Notes under the pieces: model-generated | Told to the model about the DNA's origin: nothing | What the model saw: only the letters and a program-made list of their open reading frames with translations | The model's database searches: none | Shown here: positions 32,863 to 46,730 of the stretch, piece after piece | How the letters are laid out: every line of letters begins with the position of its first letter | Numbering within the stretch: position 1 is the first letter of the stretch | Source: Actinomycetota bacterium | Lineage (GTDB): Bacteria; Actinomycetota; Actinomycetes; S36-B12; GCA-2699445 | Length of the DNA: 64,000 bases | Assembly (NCBI GenBank): GCA_029978705.1 | Contig: JAPOIY010000012.1 | Coordinates: 1 to 64,000, forward strand | Direction: 5' to 3' | Made by a program: the position numbers and the translations under genes

Positions 32863-32921
32863 ATGTAGCGGGAGTTCTGTGGGTTGCGGGGAGTTCTGCG
32901 GTGACCGACCGAAACCGGCAC

Positions 32922-33587
32922 TCAGTCGGAGTCCTCGGTGCCGATCGCTGCCGCGGACTTACCGGGGGGCTGCCACGACGTTGCGAGCACCCGCTGGACC
33001 ATCGGAACGAACGTCTCGATCGGCTCGCTGTCGTAGTCCGGGTCGAACGACACTTCGTCGTACCGGGCGCAGAACTCCGCGGTCTGATCGAAGTAGGGAC
33101 TGTTGCGGAACTCGTCGCGGACATCGGGATCCAGGCCCACGTTCGCGGCGTAGAAGTGGGTCTGGAACACCGGATGGTGCTTGAGCATCCAGTAGTTGCC
33201 TTCGCTGATGAACGGATGCAGGATCCCGGCGATCACCTCGCCGTGGTTGATGGGCCCCAGCGCCTCGCCCACGTCATGCAGCAGCGTCACCACCACATAC
33301 TCTTCGTCGCGCCCGTCGCGTAGCGCCCGCGTCGCGGCCTGCAGGGAGTGGGTCTTGCGGTCCACGGGATACGCCTCATCTCCGCCCAGGCTGTCCAGCA
33401 GTCCCAACAGCAGGTTCGGCAGGTTCGCGAGATTGGTCTCGTGGACCTCCTGCAACACCGCGAAGTCGTCCGGCGTCATGTCGTCCATCCGGTGGAAGTA
33501 CATGTGCCCCGGCGCGGCGTGCGGGTGGGGCAGATCGTTGAGAAGTTCGTGGTCGGCGGGGTTGTCCAGGGAGGGGCTGTCGCTCAC
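32922..33587 (-). CDS. HD-domain protein resembling the HD-domain mixed-valent diiron oxygenase group (PhnZ/MIOX-like)
   Basis: KTHSLQAATRALRDGRDEEYVVVTLLHDVGEALGPINHGEVIAGILHPFIS...LKHHPVFQTHFY; His/Asp pattern of HD proteins. Confidence 0.65.
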   Translation of the reverse strand: MSDSPSLDNPADHELLNDLPHPHAAPGHMYFHRMDDMTPDDFAVLQEVHETNLANLPNLLLGLLDSLGGDEAYPVDRKTHSLQAATRALRDGRDEEYVVVTLLHDVGEALGPINHGEVIAGILHPFISEGNYWMLKHHPVFQTHFYAANVGLDPDVRDEFRNSPYFDQTAEFCARYDEVSFDPDYDSEPIETFVPMVQRVLATSWQPPGKSAAAIGTEDSD

Positions 33588-33659
33588 GGCTCCACCTTAG
33601 GTGTTGCCGGCGCCGGTCGTAGTCGCCGGGACTGTCGGACCCTCGTGGTCGGATGAGAC

Positions 33660-35285
33660 ATGGCAGTGGAGGTGGAGTTCGGGATCCCGGGGTGGCCCGG
33701 GCGGCCTCCTCGCCGGCAGGAGCGGGTGGGGTGGTCGGCGGCAGACAGTGCGGTGGTGGCCGCGTTCGGGCAACGGGTGTGGCGGGAGGCGCGACCGGCG
33801 TGGACCCAGTCCGGCTGGTGGGCCGCCGATCTGCGCCCGGAGGTGCGCGAGATGACGTTGCTGACGCCGGGTCCTGACCTGCAGCAGCGACTGGTGGACT
33901 TGGTTGCCGCGGACCGGGCTCGTGGTTACCGGCTGGGGGAGTGCCCGCACCCGCACTATGCGCCCAACATCCAGGAACGGGTGGGAGTGCCGGGTTCGCC
34001 GTGTGCGTGCCAGGTGGTGCTGGTGGCCGCCTGGGCGGCGGTGGCGTCCTGGACCGCAGCAGAGGCCGACCAGATGGTGGTGGAGGTGGCCGGTGCCACC
34101 TCGGTGGAACAGGTCCTGGTAGCGGAGCGGCCCGAGCTGGGAGTGGTGTGCGACCCGGCGGTCGAGGAGTTGGCTCCCGCGCTGCGGGTGTCCCCGGCGG
34201 GGGCCCGCTACCGGTTGGACGGACTGCGCCGCATCGCGGGCCTTCCGCGGTTGCAGGCGGCGGTGCGCTGCGGCTCGGTGTGGGCCTGGCAGGCGCATGT
34301 GGTGGCCACCGATCTGCGTCACCTGCCCCACTCCGATCAGGTGCGTGTGGTCGACCAGTTGCTGGACCGGGTCGAGCGGCGCCGTGACCAGGGGCTGCGG
34401 GAGTGGACTCTGACCGACCTGCGTGTCCAGGCCAAACGCATCGCGGCGCGTCTAGATCTGGACCTGACCGCCCGCCGCCGGGACTGCCACGCCCGTCGTG
34501 GGGTGCGGCTGCGTCTGCATGGTCAGGGGTTCGCCACCGTGGCCGCGGACCTGACCGACGACATTGCCACCCGCATCTTCAACCGCCTCACGGCGGTCGC
34601 GGCCGGGGTTGCTGCCGACAGCGACGATCCCGACGACGTCGGGGTGCCGCGCACCCTGGAGCAGCGTCGTGCCGACGTGTTCACCGACCTGCTGCTCGGC
34701 GACACGGGCGGAGTGGCCAGCCGCCCGGGCGGTAGCCACGAGTGCTCACGTCCGGGCATGCCGGGTGGTGGGGAGGTGGCGGTGGTCGTCGACGTAGCCA
34801 CGCTGCTGACCCTGGGCGAGACTCCCGCCGAGATCCCCGGCTGCGGCCCCGTGCCCGCTCAGATCGCCCGGCAGTTGGCAGCGGACCTGCCGTGGCGGGC
34901 GTGGCTGACCCGTACCTCGGCCGCTGGCACCCAGGTCGTGGCCACCAGCCCCACCACGTACCGGCCTCCGGCGGGTCTGGCTCGGCTGATCCGCGCCCGG
35001 GAACCCCACTGCCGTATGCCCGGGTGCCGTACCCGCGCTGTTGACCTGGACCACGTCACCCCCTTCCCCCGCGGCCTCACCACCGAAGCGAACCTCGGAC
35101 CCCTCTGTCGCCGCCACCACGTCCTGAAGACCCACTTGCGGTGGCGCGCAAAGATCACTACCGACAGTCACGACCCCCCAGTGCCGGAGCCCGACCCCCT
35201 CACGTGGACCTGGACCACCCCCGCTGGCATCACGTACACCGACCAGCCCGCACCACCCCTCGATTGTGCACCGCCCCCGATTTAG
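33660..35285 (+). CDS. DUF222 / 13E12-repeat HNH endonuclease family protein
   Basis: C-terminal HNH block CRMPGCRTRAVDLDHVTPFPRGLTTEANLGPLCRRHHVLKT, with a 13E12-like N-terminus. Confidence 0.85.
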   Translation: MAVEVEFGIPGWPGRPPRRQERVGWSAADSAVVAAFGQRVWREARPAWTQSGWWAADLRPEVREMTLLTPGPDLQQRLVDLVAADRARGYRLGECPHPHYAPNIQERVGVPGSPCACQVVLVAAWAAVASWTAAEADQMVVEVAGATSVEQVLVAERPELGVVCDPAVEELAPALRVSPAGARYRLDGLRRIAGLPRLQAAVRCGSVWAWQAHVVATDLRHLPHSDQVRVVDQLLDRVERRRDQGLREWTLTDLRVQAKRIAARLDLDLTARRRDCHARRGVRLRLHGQGFATVAADLTDDIATRIFNRLTAVAAGVAADSDDPDDVGVPRTLEQRRADVFTDLLLGDTGGVASRPGGSHECSRPGMPGGGEVAVVVDVATLLTLGETPAEIPGCGPVPAQIARQLAADLPWRAWLTRTSAAGTQVVATSPTTYRPPAGLARLIRAREPHCRMPGCRTRAVDLDHVTPFPRGLTTEANLGPLCRRHHVLKTHLRWRAKITTDSHDPPVPEPDPLTWTWTTPAGITYTDQPAPPLDCAPPPI

Positions 35286-35288
35286 GCA

Positions 35289-35303
35289 ACAATGGCGTTG
35301 TGA
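35289..35303 (+). promoter_or_regulatory. Candidate SufR operator ACAAT-GGCGT-TGTGA overlapping the sufR start codon
   Basis: Resembles the inverted repeat ACACT-N5-TGTGA recalled for mycobacterial SufR (one mismatch). Possible TTGTGC (35264-35269) / AACAAT (35288-35293) promoter elements. Confidence 0.4.
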
Positions 35304-35994
35304 AAATCGCCGACCCCGCTCCGGTCACCACCAGTGCCCGGATGCGCGTGGCCCGTTCCCTGTTGGTGGACGGCCCGGCGACCGCGCCGCAACTGGCTGA
35401 GCGTCTCGGGATGACCCCGGCCGGGGTGCGGCGCCACCTGGACTCCCTGGAAGCGGAGGGGCTCCTCACCGCCGGGGAGCGCCCCGCGTTCGGGCCAGCC
35501 CCCACCCGCGGCCGGGGTCGCCCGCCCAAGGTCTACTCCGTCACCGAAGCCGGTCGCGACACCTTCGACAACTCCTACGACGATCTGGCGATGGCCGCCC
35601 TCCGGTTCCTGCAGGACACCGGCGGCCCCGACGCCGTCGCGGCGTTCGCCCAACGCCGGGCCGAGGACCTCGAACGCCACTACCTGCCGCTCTTGGCGAC
35701 CGCAAGCGACCCCCGGGAGCGCGCCGGCATCCTCGCCGAGGCCATGTCCGCCGACGGCTACGCCGCCGCGGCCAGCGACGCACCCGGAGGCATCCCCGCC
35801 CTGCAGATCTGCCAGCACAACTGTCCGGTCGCCCACGTCGCCGCACAGTTCCCCGTCCTCTGTGAAACCGAAACCGAAGCCATGGCCCGACTCGTCGGAG
35901 CCAACGTCACTCGACTGGCCACCATCGCCCACGGCGACGGTGTCTGCACCGCCGTGGTGTCCACCCCAGACACCGCCGAGGAGAGGAACCCCCG

Positions 35995-35998
<4 letters not shown>
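35300..35998 (+). CDS. sufR: SufR-type Fe-S transcriptional regulator of the suf operon
   Basis: Winged-helix [28 protein letters not shown]; Cys-rich [21 protein letters not shown]; directly upstream of sufB; GTG start. Confidence 0.88.
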
Positions 35999-38477
<2,479 letters not shown>

Positions 38478-38481
<4 letters not shown>

Positions 38482-39604
38482 CCGCGGTCAGCGACCACCT
38501 GAACGACATCGCCGCCAGTTTCGACGAGAACGCCTTCCCGGTCCCCACCGGCCGCGAGGAATCGTGGCGTTTCACCCCGATGCGCCGCCTGCGGGGGCTG
38601 CACGTCGGCGCCGAGTCCCGCGGCGGGGTCACCTACCGCAGCGACAGCGGTGCGGAGTTCGTGCAGCGCGTGCCGCGAGGCGACGCCGCGCTCGCGCCAG
38701 CCGCTGCGCCCACCGACCGCGTGTCGGCCATCGCGTGGACGGCCTTCGACGAGGCCGCCGTCATCACGGTCCCGGACGGCGCGGTCGTGGATGAGCCGAT
38801 CCGCGTCACTGTCGCCGCCGCCGGCCAGCCTCACGCCTTCGGCCAGATCGTCGTGAACCTCGGCGCCCACTCCCGCAGCACCGTCGTCATCGACCACACC
38901 GGCTCCGGCGCATACGCCGGCGATGTCACCGTTCGTGCCGGCGACGGCGCTGAGGCCACGGTCGCCGTGCTGCAGCAGATGGCCGACGACGCGGTGCTCG
39001 TGGGCCACGTGCGCGCGGTGGTGGGGCGCGACGCCGTGGTGCGCTGCGTGGCCGTCACCCTCAGCGGCGACGTGGTCCGCCTGTCCAGCAGCGTGCAGTA
39101 CGACGCCCCCGGCGGGGACGCTCAGATGCTGGGCGCCTTCTTCGCCGGGGCCGGGCAGCATCAGGAGCACCGGCTCTTCGTCGACCACAGTGCCCCCAAC
39201 TGCCGCAGCGACGTCACGTACAAGGGAGCGCTGGCGGGCGCCAAAGCCCACACCGTGTGGATCGGCGACGTCCTCATCCGCGCCAGCGCCACCGGCACCG
39301 AGACCTACGAGACCAACCGCAACCTGGTGCTGACCGAAGGCGCCCGGGCCGACTCCGTGCCCAACCTCGAGATCGAGACCGGCGAGGTCGCCGGCGCGGG
39401 TCACGCCGCCGCTACCGGGCGTTTCGACGACGAGCAACTGTTCTACCTGCAGTCCCGCGGCATCCCCGCCGACGAGGCCCGCCGTCTCGTCGTGCGAGGC
39501 TTCTTCGCCGACATCGTGCGCCGCATCGGCGTGCCCGAGGTGGAGGACGCCCTCATGGCCAGCGTCGACGCCGAACTGACCGGCACCCTGCCCGGGGGTG
39601 GAGT

Positions 39605-39608
<4 letters not shown>
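38478..39608 (+). CDS. sufD: Fe-S cluster assembly protein SufD
   Basis: SufD core, [57 protein letters not shown]...[10 protein letters not shown]. Confidence 0.94.
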
Positions 39609-42004
<2,396 letters not shown>

Positions 42005-42005
<1 letters not shown>

Positions 42006-42460
42006 TGGATGTCGAGTCGATGTACCAGGAAGTGATCCTGGACCACTACCGCAACCCCCACGGCCGAGGCCTGCGCGACCCGTTCGACGCCGAGGTGTTC
42101 CACGTGAACCCCACCTGCGGCGACGAGATCACGCTGCGGGTCACCCTCGGGGACGGTGACGTCATCGAAGACGTGTCCTACTGGAACCAGGGCTGCTCCA
42201 TCAGTCAGGCCAGCGCCTCCGTTCTCTTCGACGAGGTGGTGGGCAAGACCGTGCCGGAAGCACTCGCCACCCTCGACGCCTTCGTCGAGCTCATGCACAC
42301 CAAGGGCCAGGCTGAACCCGACGAGGACATCCTGGGGGACCTCGTGGCCTTCAGTGGAGTCGCCAAGTACCCGGCCCGCGTCAAGTGCGCCCTACTGTCC
42401 TGGATGGCCATGCGGGACGCCGTCGAGAACGCCCAGAAGGAGGAACCCGGCCATGAGTGA
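42005..42460 (+). CDS. sufU: SUF system NifU-family scaffold SufU
   Basis: ILDHYRNPHGRG, NPTCGDE, GCSISQASASVL, RVKCALLSW. Confidence 0.94.
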
Positions 42461-42776
42461 GACGACTGTGGCAAGCGACGAAGACGTCATGGAGGCCATG
42501 CGTGACGTGGTCGACCCGGAACTGGGGATCAACGTCGTGGACCTGGGCCTGGTGTACGGCGTCACCGTCGACCCCGACAACAAGGCGATCATCGACATGA
42601 CGCTGACCTCCGCGGCGTGTCCCCTGACCGACGTCCTGGAGGATCAGACCCGCGCCGCCCTCGACGGCATCGTCGATGAGCACGTCATCAACTGGGTGTG
42701 GATGCCGCCGTGGGGCCTGGACAAGATCACCGACGACGGCCGCGAGATGCTGCGCGCCCTCGGCTTCAACGTCTGA
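42453..42776 (+). CDS. sufT: DUF59/MIP18-family Fe-S assembly factor SufT
   Basis: VVDPELGINVVDLGLVYGVTVD, MTLTSAACPLTDVLEDQ; end of suf operon. Confidence 0.9.
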   Translation: MSETTVASDEDVMEAMRDVVDPELGINVVDLGLVYGVTVDPDNKAIIDMTLTSAACPLTDVLEDQTRAALDGIVDEHVINWVWMPPWGLDKITDDGREMLRALGFNV

Positions 42777-42859
42777 GGGCGCCGGGTAACCACAGCTGAC
42801 CTTTTCAGGTCATCATGGAGGCACGCGCCGCCACCGGCGCCCTGACCCGAGGATGCAGC

Positions 42860-43693
42860 ATGACCGAGTCGAGGTCCTGGCCCGGCCGCCTGCTGGCCCT
42901 GGTCGCCGTCGTCGGGCTCTGCGCGACTGTCCTGGGCTTCCGCGCGCCGGCGGCGCAGGCGGAACCCGCAGCCCCCGTCATCGTCGGTGGTCACGACGTC
43001 CCCACCGGTTCCTGGCCCGCCGTGGTAGCTATCGGCTACGCGGGCCGCTCCGCCTACAGCGGGTTCTTCTGCGGGGGCACCCTGATCGCCCCGACCTGGG
43101 TCCTGACCGCGGCCCACTGCGTCGAGGACGAGCGCCCGTCCGACCTCGTGGTCCATGTGGGCAAGACCGAACTGAACGCCCCTGAGGGGAGGGCGGTCCC
43201 CCTCGTGCGCATCGTCCGCTCCGAGTGGGACAAGAGTTCCGACCACAACGACGTGGCCCTGCTGCAGTTGGCCCAAGCCGTCCCCGAGGCCCCGATGGCC
43301 CTCGCGTCCTCCTCCACCGTTTACGCCCGCGGCACTCGCGCGACCGTCCTGGGATGGGGGAGCAGTCGCAGCGACGGCCGGGGCTTCCGCAACCACCTGC
43401 AGTCGGTGGTGTTGTCCATGGTGAGCCCCTCGCGCTGCCGGTGGAGCTGGTCGCAGATCTCCACCCGCCTGCAGGTCTGCACCGGCATGCCGGCCGGATC
43501 CATCCGCGTGGACTCCTGCAGCGGGGACAGCGGGGGGCCGGTCGTGGTCTACGGAGCGGCGGGGGAGCCGCTCCTGGCCGCGGTCATCAGCTATGGGGCG
43601 CGCCGGTGCGCGCTGCGCGGGGTTCCCGGGGTGAACACCAAGACCGTTCCCTACCGGCCGTGGATCTGGTCGGTCCTGACCGGCGCTGCCTGA
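42860..43693 (+). CDS. Secreted trypsin-like S1 serine protease
   Basis: IVGGHDV, LTAAHC, HNDVALLQL, DSCSGDSGGPVV (Asp189-equivalent present); signal peptide. Internal ATG start preferred over 42815. Confidence 0.9.
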   Translation: MTESRSWPGRLLALVAVVGLCATVLGFRAPAAQAEPAAPVIVGGHDVPTGSWPAVVAIGYAGRSAYSGFFCGGTLIAPTWVLTAAHCVEDERPSDLVVHVGKTELNAPEGRAVPLVRIVRSEWDKSSDHNDVALLQLAQAVPEAPMALASSSTVYARGTRATVLGWGSSRSDGRGFRNHLQSVVLSMVSPSRCRWSWSQISTRLQVCTGMPAGSIRVDSCSGDSGGPVVVYGAAGEPLLAAVISYGARRCALRGVPGVNTKTVPYRPWIWSVLTGAA

Positions 43694-43700
43694 CGGCCAC

Positions 43701-44567
43701 TCAGGCGAACGTGTTGCACTGACGCGCGTCCCCGGACTGGAAGCCGCGGGAGAACCACTCCTGCCGCTGCTGGGCGGACCCGTGGGTGAAGCTCTCCGGA
43801 CTCGACCGCGGGTCGATGCGGTCGTCGCCCACCGCGGCAGCCGCCTCGAGGGCCTGGTTCAACTCCTGTTGGGTGATCTGGACGTTGCCGCGGTCGTTCG
43901 CCTGCCGCGCCCAGACCCCCGCGTAGCAGTCCGCCTGCAACTCCAACAGGACGCTGTACCGGTTGCGGTTCCGCGGGTCCTGGCCCTGCAACTGCCGCAC
44001 CCGGCGTTCCTGACCTGTGATGTTCTGGACGTGATGGCCGACCTCGTGCGCGATCACGTACGCCTCGGCGTTGCGGCCGTTGGCGCCGAGCCGACGCAGG
44101 AGTTGCTGCATGAACCCGAGGTCGACGTAGACCTTGTTGTCGCCGGGGCAGTAGAACGGACCGGTCTGGCTGGACGCGGGACCGCAGGCGGTGCGCACGC
44201 CGCGTTCGAAGAACACGATCGTGGGCCTGCGGTATCCCTGCACCTGGCTGCCCCAGATCTCGTTCGTCTCGTTGAAGATCTTCGTGATGAAGCAGTCCTC
44301 GTACTGATCGATCGCCCCGGCCTGGTTGCAGCGGGTCGCGATGTCGCTGCCGGTACCCATCCCGGCCTGATTGGGGACGGGCACGTACTGGGTCTGCGAC
44401 TCGCTGCCGACCACGTTGACGCCGAAGATCACCGCGATGATGAGGCCGACGATCCCCAGGCCGCCACCGACCGTGGCCCCGCGGCCCATACCGCCGCCAC
44501 CCCCTCCCCGGCCGCCCCGCAGGTCCTGGACCTGAGAGGCGTCGACCTTGCCGTCGTCGAACTTCAC
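43701..44567 (-). CDS. Neutral zinc metallopeptidase (YpfJ family)
   Basis: MKFDDGKVDASQVQDLRG, single TM, AHEVGHHVQNITG, ELQADCYAGVWA. Confidence 0.93.
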   Translation of the reverse strand: MKFDDGKVDASQVQDLRGGRGGGGGGMGRGATVGGGLGIVGLIIAVIFGVNVVGSESQTQYVPVPNQAGMGTGSDIATRCNQAGAIDQYEDCFITKIFNETNEIWGSQVQGYRRPTIVFFERGVRTACGPASSQTGPFYCPGDNKVYVDLGFMQQLLRRLGANGRNAEAYVIAHEVGHHVQNITGQERRVRQLQGQDPRNRNRYSVLLELQADCYAGVWARQANDRGNVQITQQELNQALEAAAAVGDDRIDPRSSPESFTHGSAQQRQEWFSRGFQSGDARQCNTFA

Positions 44568-44648
44568 CCCGACCTCCGATCGTCGCGATGATCACCCTAA
44601 CGACGCCCGCACGGGGAAGCAGGAGATCCCGCCTAGACTGGAGGTCCT

Positions 44649-46244
44649 GTGATCACCGTTGACGACCTCGAACTGCGCGCCGGCTCCCGGCTGCTGCTGG
44701 GCGACTCGTCCTTTCGGGTCGGCTCAGGCGACAAGGTGGGCCTGGTCGGGCGCAACGGCGCCGGCAAGACCACGCTGACCCGGGTCCTGGCGGGGGAGGG
44801 GGTCCCCGCTGGGGGGCGGGTGTCCAGCTCCGGTGACGTCGGCTACCTGCCCCAGGACCCCCGCTCCGGTGATCCCGGGCAACTCGCCCGCGACCGCATC
44901 CTGTCGGCCCGCGGCATCCACGAGGCCCGCAGCAGGATGGCGACGGCGGCGCAGCGGATGGCCAGTGCCGACGACGCCACCCGCGACCGGGCGATGCGCC
45001 GTTACGCCAACGCGGAGGCCGAGTTCCTGCGCCTCGGCGGCTACAGCGCGACCGCGGAGGCGGAGGCCATCGCGGGCAACCTCGGGCTGCCCGACCGGGT
45101 CCTCGACCAGGAGGTCGGCACCCTGTCCGGGGGGCAGCGGCGCCGCGTGGAACTGGCCCGGATCCTGTTCTCCGGCGCTCCCACCCTGCTGCTGGACGAG
45201 CCGACCAACCACCTGGACGCCGACTCGGTCACGTGGCTGCGTGGCTTCCTCGGATCCTTCCGCGGCTCCCTGGTGATCATCAGCCACGACGTGGAACTCC
45301 TCGCCGCCAGCGTCAACCGGGTGTTCCACCTCGACGCCACCCGCGCGGAGTTGGAGATCTACAACATGGGATGGCCGGCGTACCTCCGGCAGCGTGAGGT
45401 CGACGAGCGGCGCCGCCGGCGGGAGAAGGCGAACGCGGAGAAACAGGCCCACGCCCTGCGGGACCAGGCCGAACGGATGCGCTACAAGGCGACCAAGGCG
45501 AAACAGGCGCAAGTGATGTTGCGCCGGGCCGACCACCTGCTGTCCGGGGTCGACGAACGGCAGGCGGACCGCGTAGCGCGGCTCCGGCTGCCGAAGCCGG
45601 TGCCCTGCGGCCGGGTCCCCCTGACGGCCAGCGAGCTCAGCAAGTACTACGGCTCGCAGGAGGTCTTCACCGACGTCGACTTGGCCATCGACCGCGGGTC
45701 GCGGGTCGTGGTGCTGGGACTCAACGGCGCCGGCAAGACGACCTTGTTGCGACTGCTCGCCGGACAGGACGCCCCGGACACCGGCAGCGTCGCCGCGGGA
45801 CACGGACTGAGGCTGGGGTACTACGCGCAGGAACACGAACAACTCGACACCGACGCAACCGTCCTGGCCAACATGCTGGCGGCCGGTGCGGACATCGACG
45901 CACAGCAGGCCCGCGATGTGCTCGGCTCGTTCCTGTTCTCCGGCGACGACGTGCACAAGCCCGCCGGTGTCCTGTCCGGGGGGGAGAAGACCCGCCTGGC
46001 GCTGGCGATGCTGGTGGTGTCGGGCGCCAACGTCCTGCTGCTCGACGAGCCCACCAACAACCTGGACCCCGCCAGCCGCGAGGAGATCCTCGGCGCCCTG
46101 CGCGACTACGAAGGGGCGGTCGTCCTGGTGAGCCATGATGAGGGGGCCGTCGCGGCGCTGGACCCGGACCGCGTCCTGTTGCTGCCCGACGGGGTGGAGG
46201 ACCACTGGAACGCCGATTACCGCGATCTGGTCGCCCTGGCCTGA
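44649..46244 (+). CDS. ABC-F family ATP-binding protein
   Basis: Two NBDs (GRNGAGKTTLTR, GLNGAGKTTLLR), two signature motifs, no TM segments, charged linker. Confidence 0.93.
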   Translation: MITVDDLELRAGSRLLLGDSSFRVGSGDKVGLVGRNGAGKTTLTRVLAGEGVPAGGRVSSSGDVGYLPQDPRSGDPGQLARDRILSARGIHEARSRMATAAQRMASADDATRDRAMRRYANAEAEFLRLGGYSATAEAEAIAGNLGLPDRVLDQEVGTLSGGQRRRVELARILFSGAPTLLLDEPTNHLDADSVTWLRGFLGSFRGSLVIISHDVELLAASVNRVFHLDATRAELEIYNMGWPAYLRQREVDERRRRREKANAEKQAHALRDQAERMRYKATKAKQAQVMLRRADHLLSGVDERQADRVARLRLPKPVPCGRVPLTASELSKYYGSQEVFTDVDLAIDRGSRVVVLGLNGAGKTTLLRLLAGQDAPDTGSVAAGHGLRLGYYAQEHEQLDTDATVLANMLAAGADIDAQQARDVLGSFLFSGDDVHKPAGVLSGGEKTRLALAMLVVSGANVLLLDEPTNNLDPASREEILGALRDYEGAVVLVSHDEGAVAALDPDRVLLLPDGVEDHWNADYRDLVALA

Positions 46245-46404
46245 CTCGAATCGCTCCTATCCCATGAGCAGTAGGGATAACTACCGGAAGCGGTAAGGGT
46301 CTTTCGGCGCGTCTTTGCGTGAGTAGGTGCAATTGCCTGCGATTTCGACAACTATGGGCCCATGTCGGGCGGGAGGCACCCGGGCCCGGCATTGGAGGTC
46401 TTCA

Positions 46405-46635
46405 GTGGCTCAGTACGCCAAAGGCAAGCGCATCACCGGCACCGAACGCGACAAGTTGGGACGGTCCCTGCGGAAGCAGTACGAATCAGGGGCGAGCATT
46501 CGATCGCTCGCCGCCGAGACGGGACGGTCCTACGGGTTCATCCACCGCGTGCTCCTCGACGAGGGCGTGACCCTGCGCGGCCGCGGTGGCGCGACCCGCG
46601 GGCCGGCCAAGAAGGGCGTCAAGAGCAAGAAGTAG
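46405..46635 (+). CDS. Small helix-turn-helix protein
   Basis: VAQYAKGKRITGTERDKLGRSLRKQYESGASIRSLAAETGRSYGFIHRVLLDEGVTLRGRGG with a Lys-rich C-terminus. Confidence 0.8.
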   Translation: MAQYAKGKRITGTERDKLGRSLRKQYESGASIRSLAAETGRSYGFIHRVLLDEGVTLRGRGGATRGPAKKGVKSKK

Positions 46636-46730
46636 GCGTTCGCCGGCAGCGGACCCCGGAAGCGGGGCCGCGCCCGCAGCCTTACCCTTCCTGAAGGACC
46701 CGGACCCGGGTCGGGACGACAGGAGCAGGT

